From DASPXK01 sp035637315 (GTDB lineage: Bacteria > Chloroflexota > UBA6077 > JACCZL01): a stretch of 13,682 nucleotides of DNA. Of the stretch, positions 1-7,832 are shown piece after piece (within the stretch, counting starts at the first letter, position 1; each line of letters opens with the position of its first letter). The notes beneath the pieces were generated by a model that saw nothing but the letters and a program-made list of their open reading frames with translations, had not been told where the DNA came from and did no database searches. The stretch lies in assembly GCA_035637315.1 (NCBI GenBank), contig DASPXK010000373.1:1-13682 (forward strand), in the 5' to 3' direction. Made by a program: the position numbers and the translations under genes.

Positions 1-1
1 T

Positions 2-376
2 GGTGGCATCGCGGCAGCGCTCCTGCTTGTCGCCGGTCTCTACCAGTTCACACCATTCAAGATGCTGTGCCTGGACAAGTGCCGCTCGCCGTATTCGTTC
101 CTCGTCCAACATTGGAGGGGCCGCGACGCCGGGCGGGACGCCTTGCGGCTGGGCATCCGCCACGGTCTCTTCTGCCTGGGCTGCTGCTGGACGATCATGC
201 TATTGATGTTCGCCCTGGGCGCCACCAACCTCGGTTGGATGCTCATCCTCGGCTCTCTAATGGCAGCCGAGCGAACGACGCGATGGGGTAGGCGCGTCAT
301 CCGTCCGCTGGGAGGTGCTTTCGCGCTCTGGGCTGTACTCTATCTCGCCGGCATCGCCCCGTTCCCAGCCGAGTAG
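2..376 (+). CDS. DUF2182 family membrane protein, C-terminal part (5' end outside window)
   Basis: The reading frame is open from base 2 and ends with TAG at 374-376, giving the last 124 residues of a protein that starts left of the window. The visible part has a Cys-containing loop (CLDKCRSP), then HWRGRDAG, then a hydrophobic stretch beginning RHGLFCLGCCW, and further membrane segments to the C-terminus. The spaced CxxxCRSP...HW...HG..C.GCCW pattern is typical of DUF2182, described as predicted metal-binding integral membrane proteins; the exact biochemical role is not established. An internal ATG at 62 is open, but homology-like sequence continues upstream of it, so it is not the start. 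The rhodanese gene follows on the same strand within about 40 bases, suggesting co-transcription. The metal-binding assignment fits the copper genes nearby, but that link is inferred. Confidence 0.82.
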   Translation, partial: GGIAAALLLVAGLYQFTPFKMLCLDKCRSPYSFLVQHWRGRDAGRDALRLGIRHGLFCLGCCWTIMLLMFALGATNLGWMLILGSLMAAERTTRWGRRVIRPLGGAFALWAVLYLAGIAPFPAE

Positions 377-400
377 GGACGCGCAACAGCTGTCGTGGCA

Positions 401-416
401 AAGGAGACCAGCGATG
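401..416 (+). promoter_or_regulatory. Ribosome binding site and ATG for the rhodanese gene, out of frame with it
   Basis: AAGGAG at 401-406 sits 7 bases before ATG at 414-416, an ideal start. This ATG is not in the frame of the rhodanese domain. Its own frame runs on to 611 without recognisable protein. The site decides the start question for the next gene: see the frameshift at the TTTT run 428-431. Confidence 0.7.
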
Positions 417-435
417 ATCCGAGCCTGTTTTCGTC

Positions 436-825
436 TTGCTCGTGGCGCTAGCAACCGCGGCCGGCAGTATCCGACCGCCGCTCGAGGCGCAGGCCAGTCA
501 GAGCGAGGCTGGCTATCAGAACCTGTCGCCACACGAGCTCCAGGCGCTGCTCGGGCAAGGCCGTCCGTTCCTGCTCGACGTGCACGTACCCAACGAAGGC
601 TACCTGGCTAGTACGGACGCCCGCATACCGTATACGGAGGTGGCGACGCGCGCGGCCGAGCTCCCGGCCGACCCGAACACCCCGATCGTGGTCTACTGCA
701 TGACCGGGCGGATGAGCGCGATCGCTGCCGCAGAGATGGTTCGCCTCGGCTACACCACCATCTTCAACCTGGCTGGAGGTATGCTCGCGTGGAGGGAGGC
801 GGGATACGAAGTCGTGCCCGGATGA
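436..825 (+). CDS. Exported rhodanese-like sulfurtransferase domain protein, apparent 5' frameshift
   Basis: This is a single rhodanese domain of about 100 residues. Numbering from TTG 436, the entry strand is PFLLDVHVPNEGY (residues 44-56), the catalytic loop is CMTGRMS with nucleophile C88, and the end is NLAGGMLAWREAGYEV. Rhodanese domains carry a persulfide on the loop Cys and transfer sulfur or act in redox or detoxification; the partner here is unknown. TTG 436 has no ribosome binding site. The good site at 401-416 leads into another frame. Removing one T from TTTT at 428-431 joins the two frames and yields an N-terminus reading MIRACFVLLVALATAAGS, a convincing signal peptide, so the intact protein would be about 136 residues and exported. 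The shift may be a true mutation or a sequencing error. It is probably co-transcribed with the DUF2182 gene. Confidence 0.8.
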   Translation: MLVALATAAGSIRPPLEAQASQSEAGYQNLSPHELQALLGQGRPFLLDVHVPNEGYLASTDARIPYTEVATRAAELPADPNTPIVVYCMTGRMSAIAAAEMVRLGYTTIFNLAGGMLAWREAGYEVVPG

Positions 826-875
826 GGACCAGAAGGTGACGCCGGAGCGCGCGCGCTACGGGTGCCCCCTCCGGA

Positions 876-909
876 GTTAGCGGCAGTGTCGCCAGCTGTC
901 GTTGCTAAC
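876..909. terminator. Weak inverted repeat between convergent genes
   Basis: GTTAGC at 876-881 and GCTAAC at 904-909 are a perfect 6-base inverted repeat, with an inner CAG/CTG pairing. It lies between the rhodanese stop and the oppositely directed methyltransferase, whose stop codon it overlaps. CCGGAG (842-847) and CTCCGG form another 6-base pair just upstream. There is no T-tract, so terminator function is only a suggestion from the convergent position. Confidence 0.22.
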
Positions 910-1765
910 CATCACGCCGGCTGGTCGTTAAGTGACCGGCCGGAGCCGCGCCGCTGGAGCTACCCGGCATCCCCTCGCCGGCCCGTTTCGGCCAGCCGGG
1001 CACCAGCATCGGAGTGTGCGCCCGGTAGGCAACCCAGCGCTCGCCGAAGCACGCCGCCATGTCGCGCTCCTCCCGCCGCGCCAGCCGCACGTAGACCAAG
1101 ACCAGAACTGGGAACAGCACCAGGGTCGGCAGCGTCGGCCACTGGATCAGGAAGCCGACGGCGACCAGCAGGAACCCCATGTACTGCGGGTGGCGCACGA
1201 ACCGGTACAGGGCGCTGGTGACCAGCTCGCCCCTCGCTCGCCAGGTTTGCAACCAGCCGGCCGCCATCAGGGCCAGCCCGAGGATGATCAGCGCCGAGCT
1301 GACGGCCATCACGAGCGCCACGCCGCGCGCCAGCGGCAGCAGCCCCAGCCGGTCGAGCGCCACGGCCCAGAGGTGGCCCTCCAGCATCCCCAAGCCGAGG
1401 TTCACGCCCAGCACCGAGCCGAGCAGATAGATGGTCAGGGGCAGGCCGAACATCTCGGCGAACAGGGCTACCAGGTAGGCCTCGGCCAGGCCCAAGTGCC
1501 GCCACTCGCGCCGTCGCGGCGAGCGGAGGAAGGCCAGCACGAACGCCGAGAAGAACGCGACGGCGAATGCCGCGCCGGCCCAGTTGCCGTACCAGGGCCG
1601 CGCGATCCGGTCCCCTTCGAGGGCCGCGCCTGCAAAGCGGTAGGTGTGGACGGCGGCGGAGCCCGCCAGCGGGAGGACCGCGAGGGCGAGGAGCATCCAG
1701 GTTATGCAACCCGCCAAGGCGTTCAGTTCAGTCGATTCGGTCGGTCTGCCGGTAGCCTCAGTCAT
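905..1765 (-). CDS. Integral membrane methyltransferase of the ICMT/PEMT (isoprenylcysteine carboxyl methyltransferase-like) family
   Basis: This 286-residue protein has about six hydrophobic segments. The C-terminal half carries the family's SAM-binding signature: LYRFVRHPQYMGFLL (RHPQY at about 191-195), a membrane hairpin, then REERDMAACFGERWVAYRAHTPML. In related proteins this catalytic half methylates small substrates at the membrane. Bacterial members are of mostly unknown substrate, so no reaction is assigned. The N-terminal half (about 1-140) is extra membrane sequence; the last 25 residues are low-complexity. ATG 1765 is preferred because GAGAGG lies 8 bases upstream; GTG 1774 is an in-frame alternative adding three residues. 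It is the last gene of the leftward copper block, 147 bases after the CopC-CopD fusion, so it may be co-transcribed. A role in copper handling is inferred from position only. Confidence 0.8.
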   Translation of the reverse strand: MTEATGRPTESTELNALAGCITWMLLALAVLPLAGSAAVHTYRFAGAALEGDRIARPWYGNWAGAAFAVAFFSAFVLAFLRSPRRREWRHLGLAEAYLVALFAEMFGLPLTIYLLGSVLGVNLGLGMLEGHLWAVALDRLGLLPLARGVALVMAVSSALIILGLALMAAGWLQTWRARGELVTSALYRFVRHPQYMGFLLVAVGFLIQWPTLPTLVLFPVLVLVYVRLARREERDMAACFGERWVAYRAHTPMLVPGWPKRAGEGMPGSSSGAAPAGHLTTSRRDG

Positions 1766-1836
1766 CGCGACCACCTCTCCGCTGTCGCGTGCGCCTCGCT
1801 CCGCCCCCGCGCGCGGCCTCTGAAGCCTGAACCCGG

Positions 1837-1891
1837 CGGACGGCGTCCGGGCCGTCTGGGCCCCGCAGTAGGGACAGCGGCTCCAGGAGCC
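1837..1891 (-). terminator. Two small hairpins in the gap after the CopC-CopD gene
   Basis: In the 147-base gap, GGCTC-CAG-GAGCC (1879-1891) lies about 22 bases past the CopC-CopD stop, and CGGAC-GGC-GTCCG (1837-1849) lies further on. Each has a 5-base stem and a 3-base loop. There is no U-tract. They could weaken read-through into the methyltransferase gene or just reflect GC-rich sequence. Confidence 0.2.
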
Positions 1892-1912
1892 AGAGCGGCC
1901 GCCAGGGTGTGT

Positions 1913-3892
1913 TCACGGTTGCCCTGGCACTGGCAGAGGCTCTGCGTGGCCGTCATAGGTAAACGTTCGCTCGATGATGTGGCCCGGGTTCACGATGGTC
2001 TCGCTCCGCAACCGGTCCTGCGGGTCGATTTCCAGCCGGTACCAAATAGCGGAACCCGAAACATAGGCCGTCAGTGCTCGCAGGTTCTGATCCGACGGGA
2101 CCGGTCGGATGTCGCTCGCGCCGCCGGCCGCGTAGATTTCCTGCGCGACGAATCGCGGGCCCGTGAAGCGCGCGGGGTAGGGGCCCGCTGTCGCCCCGGG
2201 CCCGCTAGAGACTCGCTCAGTCAACTGAATGCCTCGTTGCTCGCGCATCGTCTCGACGACTCGCCGAAGCAGTTCCGGGTCTTCCGGCTCGGGCGGCCAG
2301 GGCACGCTGAAGTCGAGCACGCCACCGGTCCAGTCCTTGCTGGACACTGTCGTCGTCAGGCGGGTCGTCCCTTCCTGCCACGGGAAACCCATCGTGAAGC
2401 AGCCCCGGCCGCAGGAGCGCGGGTAAAGATCCAGGCCCGCGCCGCTCGGGCTGCGCCCCTGGACCTCGACGAGCGCACCCTCGGCCGGGCTCCCGCCGGG
2501 CGCGAGCACGCGCAACTGCAGCTCGCCGTTCGCGGCGGCCAGGTACACCGCCAGCTGGCCGGCCAGCGACGCTAATCGGACCACGGGGTCGTCGAGCGGC
2601 GCGGGCCCCAGGAGCTCGGCCTCGGCGGCCGCGGTCCGTGGCGGAGCAGCGCTGACGAGCACGGCAGTGATCGCCAACACTGCCACCAGGACGACACCCT
2701 CGGCCCCGGTCAGGCGGTGGAGCAGGTCCAGGCGCCGGGGCTGCGCCAGCAGGACTCGGAGTCGCGCGACAAGCGCCAACGCTAGGGCAGCCACCACGAA
2801 CAGCAGCTTGAGCAGGAGTACCCGCCCATAGGTCGTTTCGATGAGCTCGGCCGGCTGGCTGAACTCGGCGAGCGCGGTTACCACGCCGGCCACGAGCAGC
2901 GGCGGCACCAGGATCAGGGCGAGGGTGGCGTAGCGTCGGGCGGCTTCGCGCAAAGCCGGTCGGAGTCCCTCGCCCCCTGGGCGCCGCAGGACCAATACCA
3001 GGTGCAGCAGCGCGCCCACCCAGAAGGCCGCCAGTGCGAGGTGGAGCGCGTTGGCCGGCGCGGCCCACCATTCCCCGGAGCTGCCCGAGTGGCCACGGAA
3101 GGCGGCTGCCGCGACCGCCCCGGCCAGCGGCAGCAGGCTCCAGGGCCGCAGCCGCCGGACCCGTAAGATCCACAGGCCGTATGCCACGAAGACGAGCTGG
3201 CCCACGGTCAGCAGGCCGGGCCTGGTGACGAAGGCAGTGGCCCAGGAGCTGGCGTTCCCAACGGAGGTGCTCTGGGCCCCGGCCAGCAGCGCGAACTGGA
3301 GTGCGGCGCCCAGCAGGGCGAGCAGCAGGCCGGGGGCGACGGGCGCCAACGGCACGACGAGCCCGCGGCGCCGGGCGATGGGCCGCCAGACGGCGGCCTC
3401 GCTCAAGAGTCCGCCGACCGCTAGCGCCAACCCGGTGTGGAAGAGCCCGCTGGCGACCGCATCCGGCCAGGAAATCGTCCCCGAGACGGTCGTGGCAGCG
3501 ACCGGGAGACGACCACCTGCCCCGACGGCGAAGGCGAACTCCCCGGCGGCGAGATGCCCATCGGCGGCCAGTACGCGCCAGCTCACGACGTAGATTGCCT
3601 TGTCGACTTGCGGCAGACCAGCCCTGAGCAGCGTCCCGCCGCGGTCGCGCTGGACCGATCCGACCGCCACCGGCTTGCCGTCGGCGACCCGGACCGCGAT
3701 CTGCTCAGACCCGGCGACGACCGGCTCGCTGAACTGCAAGCTGACGCCGGACGGGGCCGCGGCAAGCCGCTCGCCTGCCTGGGGCGTGGTGCGGACCAGG
3801 AATGCGTGCGCCCGGGTGGCTTTTGGGAGGGCGAGCCCAAGGATCGCTACCAGCGTGAGCGAGGTGAGGAGTCGCCGGGGAAGTTTCGTCAT
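1913..3892 (-). CDS. copCD: CopC-CopD fusion copper resistance/transport protein with long extracytoplasmic C-terminal region
   Basis: 659 residues from ATG 3892 (GTG 3901 is an alternative; neither has a clear ribosome binding site). A signal peptide ends at ALPKATRA, so that cleavage would leave His29 as the mature N-terminus, the classic Cu(II) ligand of CopC. The CopC domain (about 29-124) keeps the second site in LAADGHLAAG (Asp111, His113). Residues about 140-417 are the CopD membrane domain with roughly eight helices and conserved His-containing helices (GLFHTGLAL, ANALHLALAAFWVGALLH). From about 425 a region outside the membrane follows: a beta-rich part with a CGRGCF motif (Cys494, Cys498) and a C-terminal part ending IWYRLEIDPQDRLRSETIVNPGHIIERTF. 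CopC binds copper outside the membrane and passes it to CopD, which is thought to carry it across. The gene lies 146 bases after copA, same strand, likely same transcript. Confidence 0.9.
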   Translation of the reverse strand: MTKLPRRLLTSLTLVAILGLALPKATRAHAFLVRTTPQAGERLAAAPSGVSLQFSEPVVAGSEQIAVRVADGKPVAVGSVQRDRGGTLLRAGLPQVDKAIYVVSWRVLAADGHLAAGEFAFAVGAGGRLPVAATTVSGTISWPDAVASGLFHTGLALAVGGLLSEAAVWRPIARRRGLVVPLAPVAPGLLLALLGAALQFALLAGAQSTSVGNASSWATAFVTRPGLLTVGQLVFVAYGLWILRVRRLRPWSLLPLAGAVAAAAFRGHSGSSGEWWAAPANALHLALAAFWVGALLHLVLVLRRPGGEGLRPALREAARRYATLALILVPPLLVAGVVTALAEFSQPAELIETTYGRVLLLKLLFVVAALALALVARLRVLLAQPRRLDLLHRLTGAEGVVLVAVLAITAVLVSAAPPRTAAAEAELLGPAPLDDPVVRLASLAGQLAVYLAAANGELQLRVLAPGGSPAEGALVEVQGRSPSGAGLDLYPRSCGRGCFTMGFPWQEGTTRLTTTVSSKDWTGGVLDFSVPWPPEPEDPELLRRVVETMREQRGIQLTERVSSGPGATAGPYPARFTGPRFVAQEIYAAGGASDIRPVPSDQNLRALTAYVSGSAIWYRLEIDPQDRLRSETIVNPGHIIERTFTYDGHAEPLPVPGQP

Positions 3893-3909
3893 TGGGTTCA
3901 CTGCCCAGA

Positions 3910-3927
3910 CTGAGCCCGAAGATCGGC
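3910..3927 (-). other. Small hairpin just upstream of the CopC-CopD start, in the 146-base gap after copA
   Basis: GAGCC (3910-3914) and GGCTC (3923-3927) are complementary across an 8-base loop, 18 bases before the CopC-CopD start. The gap (3893-4038) shows no clear promoter and no strong ribosome binding site, so translation of the fusion gene is probably weak or uses the GTG. I see nothing else in it. Confidence 0.15.
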
Positions 3928-4038
3928 TCGGCCACGCGGCGCGTTGCCCGTCCCGGGGCTTGGCCGCTGCCCGTTGGGTGGTTCGGCGTCCTCATGTCGC
4001 CCTGCGCCTCCATTCAGTTTTCCACAGAGCCAACCGTC

Positions 4039-6657
4039 TCACATCGTCACCTTCGGCGCGCGGAAGCGGCGCAGTCGCAGCGCGTTTGAGACTACCGTCA
4101 CCGAGCTGGTGGCCATCGCGGCGGCGGCTAGGACCGGGTTCAAGAGGAGCCCGAAGAATGGGTAGAGGACGCCCATGGCGACAGGGATAAGGATGGTGTT
4201 GTACGCGTACGCCCAGAACAGGTTCTGTTTGATGTTGCGCAGCGTCGCCTTGGAGAGGGCGATCGCGGTCGGGATCTTCGCCAGGTCGCCGGAGATGAGC
4301 GTCACGTCGGCGGCCTCGATCGCCACGTCGGTGCCGGTGCCGATCGCGATGCCAACGTCGGCCTGGGCCAGGGCTGGGGCGTCGTTGATCCCGTCACCGA
4401 CCATCGCCGCCCTTAGACCGCGCGCCTGGAGCCCCTTCACCGTGTCGGCCTTCTCGTCCGGCAGCACCTCCGCCAGCACCTTGTCGCCGTCGATGCCGGC
4501 TTCGCGGGCGATCGCCTCGGCCGTGCGGCGGTTGTCGCCAGTCAGCAAATAGACCTCGAGCCCCAGCCCCTTGAGTGCGGCGACGGCAGACCGTGAATTC
4601 GACTTGAGGGTGTCCGCCACGCCTACGAGACCGGCGGCCCGTCCGTCGGCCACGAGGTACATTGGCGTCTTCCCCTCGGCGGCCAGCGCGGCGGCGCGAC
4701 CGTCGAGGCCATCCACGGGCACGTTGCGCTCGCGCAACAGGGCCAGATTGCCAAGTAAGACCGTCGTACGCCCCACGCGTGCCTCGATGCCACGTCCGGG
4801 AATCGCCGTAAAGCCGGTCCCCTCCTCGATCTCCAGGCCCAGCTCCCTGGCTCGCTCGACGATCGCCTCGCCGAGCGGGTGCTCGCTGCCGCGCTCGGCG
4901 GAGGCAGCCAAGCGCAGCAGCTCCGGCTCCGTAAGCCCATTGGCTGTCACGACATCGGTCACCACCGGCTTGCCAGCGGTAAGCGTACCGGTCTTGTCGA
5001 GGACGATGGCCCGCACCTTATGGAGTGTCTCGAGCGCCTCGGCACTCCGGAACAAGATGCCGTTCTCCGCGCCCCTGCCGGTGCCCACCATGATCGAGGT
5101 GGGCGTCGCCAGGCCGAGCGCGCAGGGGCAGGCGATGATCAGCACGGCGACGAAGTTGAGCAGCGCGTGATTCAGCCGCGGCTCCGGACCCAACAGGAGC
5201 CAGACCACGAATGTCAGGGCGGCAATGCTGATTACGGCTGGCACGAAGTAGCCGGTTACCACGTCGGCGAGGCGCTGGATCGGCGCCTTGCTGCCCTGCG
5301 CTTCCTCGACCAGCCGGATAATCTGGGCGAGGGCCGTGTCCTTGCCGACCTTGGTCGCGCGGAAGCGGAAGCTGCCCACCTTGTTGAGTGTGGCGCCGAT
5401 CACCTCTTCGCCGGGCCCTTTCTCGACCGGGATGCTCTCGCCAGTGAGCAACGATTGGTCGACCGCCGAGCGGCCCTCGAGTACCACCCCGTCGACGGGG
5501 ATCTTCTCGCCGGGTCGCACGATCACGACGTCGCCGACCTGGACCTGCTCGATCGGAATGTCGACCTCCTGGCCGCTCCGCACGAGCCGTGCGGTCTTGG
5601 CCTGCAGGCCGAGCAGCTTCTTGATCGCCTCGGAGGTCTGGCCCCGGGCGCGCGCCTCGAGGTAGCGGCCGAGCAGGATCAAGCCGATGATGATCGCCGA
5701 AGTATCGAAGTACATCTCGGCCTGGCCGGCCGCGGCGAAGAAGGTTGGAAAGAGGATCGCCCCGACGCTGAACAGATAGGCCGCGGTGGTGCCGACAGCG
5801 ATCAGGGTGTTCATGTTGGTCGCCCGGTGCTTCGCCGCCGCCCAGGTGCCCGTGTAGAACTGCCAGCCGGACCAGAATTGGACCGGCGTGGCGAGCGCCC
5901 AGAGCAGGAGGGGGCTCTGGAGCCAGTCCGGCACCGGGGCGAACCAGTCGCGCAGTGGGAAGCCGCCCCAGGTCGGCACGCTGCCGAGCAGGATCAGGAC
6001 ACCGGCGGCGAGGGCGAAGGCGGTCTTGACGCGCAGCGTGGCCAGTTCGCGGCGGCCGGCCACATCCATATCCATCGCCGTCACGGTAGGGATCAGGTCC
6101 ATACCGCATTTGGGGCACTGACCTGGCTGGTCACTTCGCACTTCTGGGTGCATAGGACAGGTGTACTGCTGACCAGCGAGGCCTTCTCTTTCCATGCCGT
6201 CTGAAGCAATGCCATAGCCCGCCCCCTCGACGGCCCGCTTGAAGTCGGCCATCCCCACCAGGGCCGGGTCATACTCGACGGTCGCCTTCTCGGTGGCCAG
6301 GTTGACCTCTCCCGAGACCACGCCCGGCAGTTTCCGCACCGCCTTGCCGATGCGGTTGACGCACGACGCGCAGGTCATACCCGTCACGCCGAACGCCGCC
6401 TTTTGGGTCGTCGGGCGCTGCTCGGCGATGCGGTAGCCGGCGGCCTCGACGGCGCGGCGCAAATCTTCCAGCCCGACCGCGCCCGGCTTATAGCGGACGG
6501 TTGCCTTTTCGGTACTGAGGTTCACGGTGGCGTCGAGCACGCCCTCCAGCTTCTTGAGCTGTTTCTCGATGCGGTTGACGCACGAAGCACAGGTCATCCC
6601 CTCGATGGGAAGGGTCTGCCGCACCTGATGGGTGCTGGTGCGGGTATCGATGGTCAC
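4039..6657 (-). CDS. copA: Copper-exporting P1B-type ATPase with two HMA domains and a Cys/His heavy-metal-binding insert
   Basis: 872 residues from GTG 6657, chosen because GGAGG lies about 6 bases upstream; the frame stays open to 6798 but that extension is low-complexity. In order: HMA domain 1 (GMTCASCVNRI, Cys23/Cys26), HMA domain 2 (Cys96/Cys99), a short heavy-metal-binding domain (YTCPMHPEV...CPKCGMDLIP, 165-190), eight predicted membrane helices with the ion-binding CPC (510-512), the actuator TGES (405-408), the phosphorylation site DKTGT (Asp554), SEHPLGEA (His593), TGDN (706-709), GDGINDAP (754-761), then QNLFWAYAYN (811-820) and MATSSVTVVSNALRLRR (848 on). CPC plus the YN and M-SS helix residues are the P1B-1 pattern, which pumps Cu(I) (or Ag(I)) out of the cytosol using ATP. 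All catalytic residues are intact. It sits between the SHOCT gene and the CopC-CopD gene. Confidence 0.96.
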   Translation of the reverse strand: MTIDTRTSTHQVRQTLPIEGMTCASCVNRIEKQLKKLEGVLDATVNLSTEKATVRYKPGAVGLEDLRRAVEAAGYRIAEQRPTTQKAAFGVTGMTCASCVNRIGKAVRKLPGVVSGEVNLATEKATVEYDPALVGMADFKRAVEGAGYGIASDGMEREGLAGQQYTCPMHPEVRSDQPGQCPKCGMDLIPTVTAMDMDVAGRRELATLRVKTAFALAAGVLILLGSVPTWGGFPLRDWFAPVPDWLQSPLLLWALATPVQFWSGWQFYTGTWAAAKHRATNMNTLIAVGTTAAYLFSVGAILFPTFFAAAGQAEMYFDTSAIIIGLILLGRYLEARARGQTSEAIKKLLGLQAKTARLVRSGQEVDIPIEQVQVGDVVIVRPGEKIPVDGVVLEGRSAVDQSLLTGESIPVEKGPGEEVIGATLNKVGSFRFRATKVGKDTALAQIIRLVEEAQGSKAPIQRLADVVTGYFVPAVISIAALTFVVWLLLGPEPRLNHALLNFVAVLIIACPCALGLATPTSIMVGTGRGAENGILFRSAEALETLHKVRAIVLDKTGTLTAGKPVVTDVVTANGLTEPELLRLAASAERGSEHPLGEAIVERARELGLEIEEGTGFTAIPGRGIEARVGRTTVLLGNLALLRERNVPVDGLDGRAAALAAEGKTPMYLVADGRAAGLVGVADTLKSNSRSAVAALKGLGLEVYLLTGDNRRTAEAIAREAGIDGDKVLAEVLPDEKADTVKGLQARGLRAAMVGDGINDAPALAQADVGIAIGTGTDVAIEAADVTLISGDLAKIPTAIALSKATLRNIKQNLFWAYAYNTILIPVAMGVLYPFFGLLLNPVLAAAAMATSSVTVVSNALRLRRFRAPKVTM

Positions 6658-6712
6658 GAGACCTCCTCCTTCGGCGCCGCGCCGTGGCCCGCGTCCAGGA
6701 CGCTCAGCCGGG

Positions 6713-6733
6713 GCGGTTCCGGCCCGCGGTTCC
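6713..6733. repeat. Two direct copies of GCGGTTCC in the gap upstream of copA
   Basis: GCGGTTCC occurs at 6713-6720 and 6726-6733, one and a half helical turns apart or slightly less (13 bases). The 154-base gap 6658-6811 otherwise holds only the copA ribosome binding site; no promoter is recognisable. The repeat may be a binding site or chance in GC-rich DNA. Confidence 0.2.
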
Positions 6734-6811
6734 AGCTGACGCGCGTGCCGGCGCGGCTTCAGCAAGCTGGCAGCGATGCTCGAGGGCAGCCATCTCATGG
6801 GGCTTCACACC

Positions 6812-7240
6812 TCAGCGACGGACGGCCGCCGCCGTCCCTCTTCCAGATTCGGGTCGCGATCCGCTGGCTGATTCATCGAGCAGCACGTCAAGCTGGGCCT
6901 GGTACTCGTCGAGGTCGAGCTCGCCTCGGACATAACGGCCCTTCAGAATGTCCACGAGCGCTGCACGATACGCCTGTCGAGTCAACTTACCCTGAGCGAA
7001 GCGCTCCTCCAATGTCTGCTGGGGCGAGCGAGGCCGACGCTCCGCCTCCGGGCCGCCGGAGGGCCCAAGATTGGATGCGATGAGCCCGAGCACGAGGCCG
7101 ATCAGGATCGCCAGCAGCAAACCGAGCCCGAGGACTGTCGCCCCGGCCCAGGCGCTACCGCCGGTCACGCCCACGACAAGTATGGCCATCGCGACAGCGA
7201 GGCAAAGGCCGGCTGCAGCGCACCATGGACTACCGGTCAT
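6812..7240 (-). CDS. Small membrane protein with two C-terminal SHOCT-like motifs
   Basis: 142 residues from ATG 7240 (a second ATG lies at 7243; the frame is open to 7420 but the upstream part is Arg-rich and has no start signal). Residues about 6-55 form two membrane segments separated by a Gly/Trp turn. After a polar linker come two consecutive SHOCT-type motifs: ERFAQGKLTRQAYRAALVDIL (79 on) and GRYVRGELDLDEYQAQLDVLL (101-121). SHOCT is a short helical C-terminal domain found on many bacterial membrane proteins, thought to promote oligomerisation. Its function is not known. A tandem pair is less common than one. The gene lies 154 bases upstream of copA on the same strand, so it may be made with it. 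Whether it assists copper export is inference. Confidence 0.72.
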   Translation of the reverse strand: MTGSPWCAAAGLCLAVAMAILVVGVTGGSAWAGATVLGLGLLLAILIGLVLGLIASNLGPSGGPEAERRPRSPQQTLEERFAQGKLTRQAYRAALVDILKGRYVRGELDLDEYQAQLDVLLDESASGSRPESGRGTAAAVRR

Positions 7241-7358
7241 CATCGCGACGCGTGGTCCATCTGCCGCCCGTCGCCGGCGCGGGCGACCGTGCTGGAGGGC
7301 TTTCGAGCTGCGCCTGGAGTCTCGCCGCTGTTGCGGCGGGGCCGCCAACGCACGTCGT

Positions 7359-7808
7359 TCATCGCCGTTTGCGCTTTCTTTTGCCGGCCCGCGCTGAACC
7401 GTTCGATTGGCGCGGGCCAACCCCAGCTGGATCGGCCTCCAGCGCCGTGATTTCCCGGGCGAGGCTCTGCCGCCGGGCCTGCAATTCGGTTAATCGGCCC
7501 TGCAACTCCACGACCGTTGCCGGGTGCCCTCCTGGGTCGACGAGCTTGTTGTCGCTAGCCACGTCGGCAGCATTGGCCGGCCGTTTCGCCTTGCTCCGCC
7601 ACGAGCGGCCCAGCCGCGCCAGGATTGTGAAAATGTGCCGAGGCTCCTGATGATGGGCCGGTGATCTCTTCTTCGCTGGCGGCGCCAAACGCCGCCGGCG
7701 GGACGTGCCGCGCGGGCCCGTCCGTCGGCCCCAGATGTACAGCCCTATACCAGCGAGCACGAAGAAGGGCACGTGGTGGTCCAGTAGGAGCTGGAGGAGC
7801 TCGTTCAA
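7359..7808 (-). CDS. Hypothetical protein: N-terminal membrane helix, basic linker, C-terminal coiled coil
   Basis: 149 residues from TTG 7808. I do not recognise the family. The N-terminus (NELLQLLLDHHVPFFVLAG and on, to about residue 27) is one membrane segment, followed by a strongly basic region (RRTGPRGTSRRRRLAPP), a linker, and a helix rich in Glu/Leu/Gln (about 102-126) that looks like a short coiled coil, ending in KRKRKRR. The start is uncertain: there is no ribosome binding site and an in-frame TAG lies at 7833-7835. It is the first frame after the strong leftward promoter at 7898-7926 and lies 118 bases upstream of the SHOCT gene. It could be a real small anchored protein or a chance open frame in GC-rich DNA. 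Confidence 0.42.
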   Translation of the reverse strand: MNELLQLLLDHHVPFFVLAGIGLYIWGRRTGPRGTSRRRRLAPPAKKRSPAHHQEPRHIFTILARLGRSWRSKAKRPANAADVASDNKLVDPGGHPATVVELQGRLTELQARRQSLAREITALEADPAGVGPRQSNGSARAGKRKRKRR

Positions 7809-7832
7809 CGGTGTCGAACGTCTCTCTACTCG

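Noticed and set aside
932..2575. A 547-residue open frame on the + strand over the methyltransferase and CopC-CopD genes
   Set aside because: It is antisense to two clear genes, is rich in Arg, Pro, Gln and Gly without hydrophobic or domain pattern, and is a GC-rich shadow frame.
4879..6204. A 441-residue open frame on the + strand over copA
   Set aside because: Antisense to the P-type ATPase whose every motif is intact; composition is that of a mirror frame.
6658..6798. Longer N-terminus for CopA
   Set aside because: The extra 47 residues are low-complexity and the GGAGG site directly before GTG 6657 fixes the shorter start.
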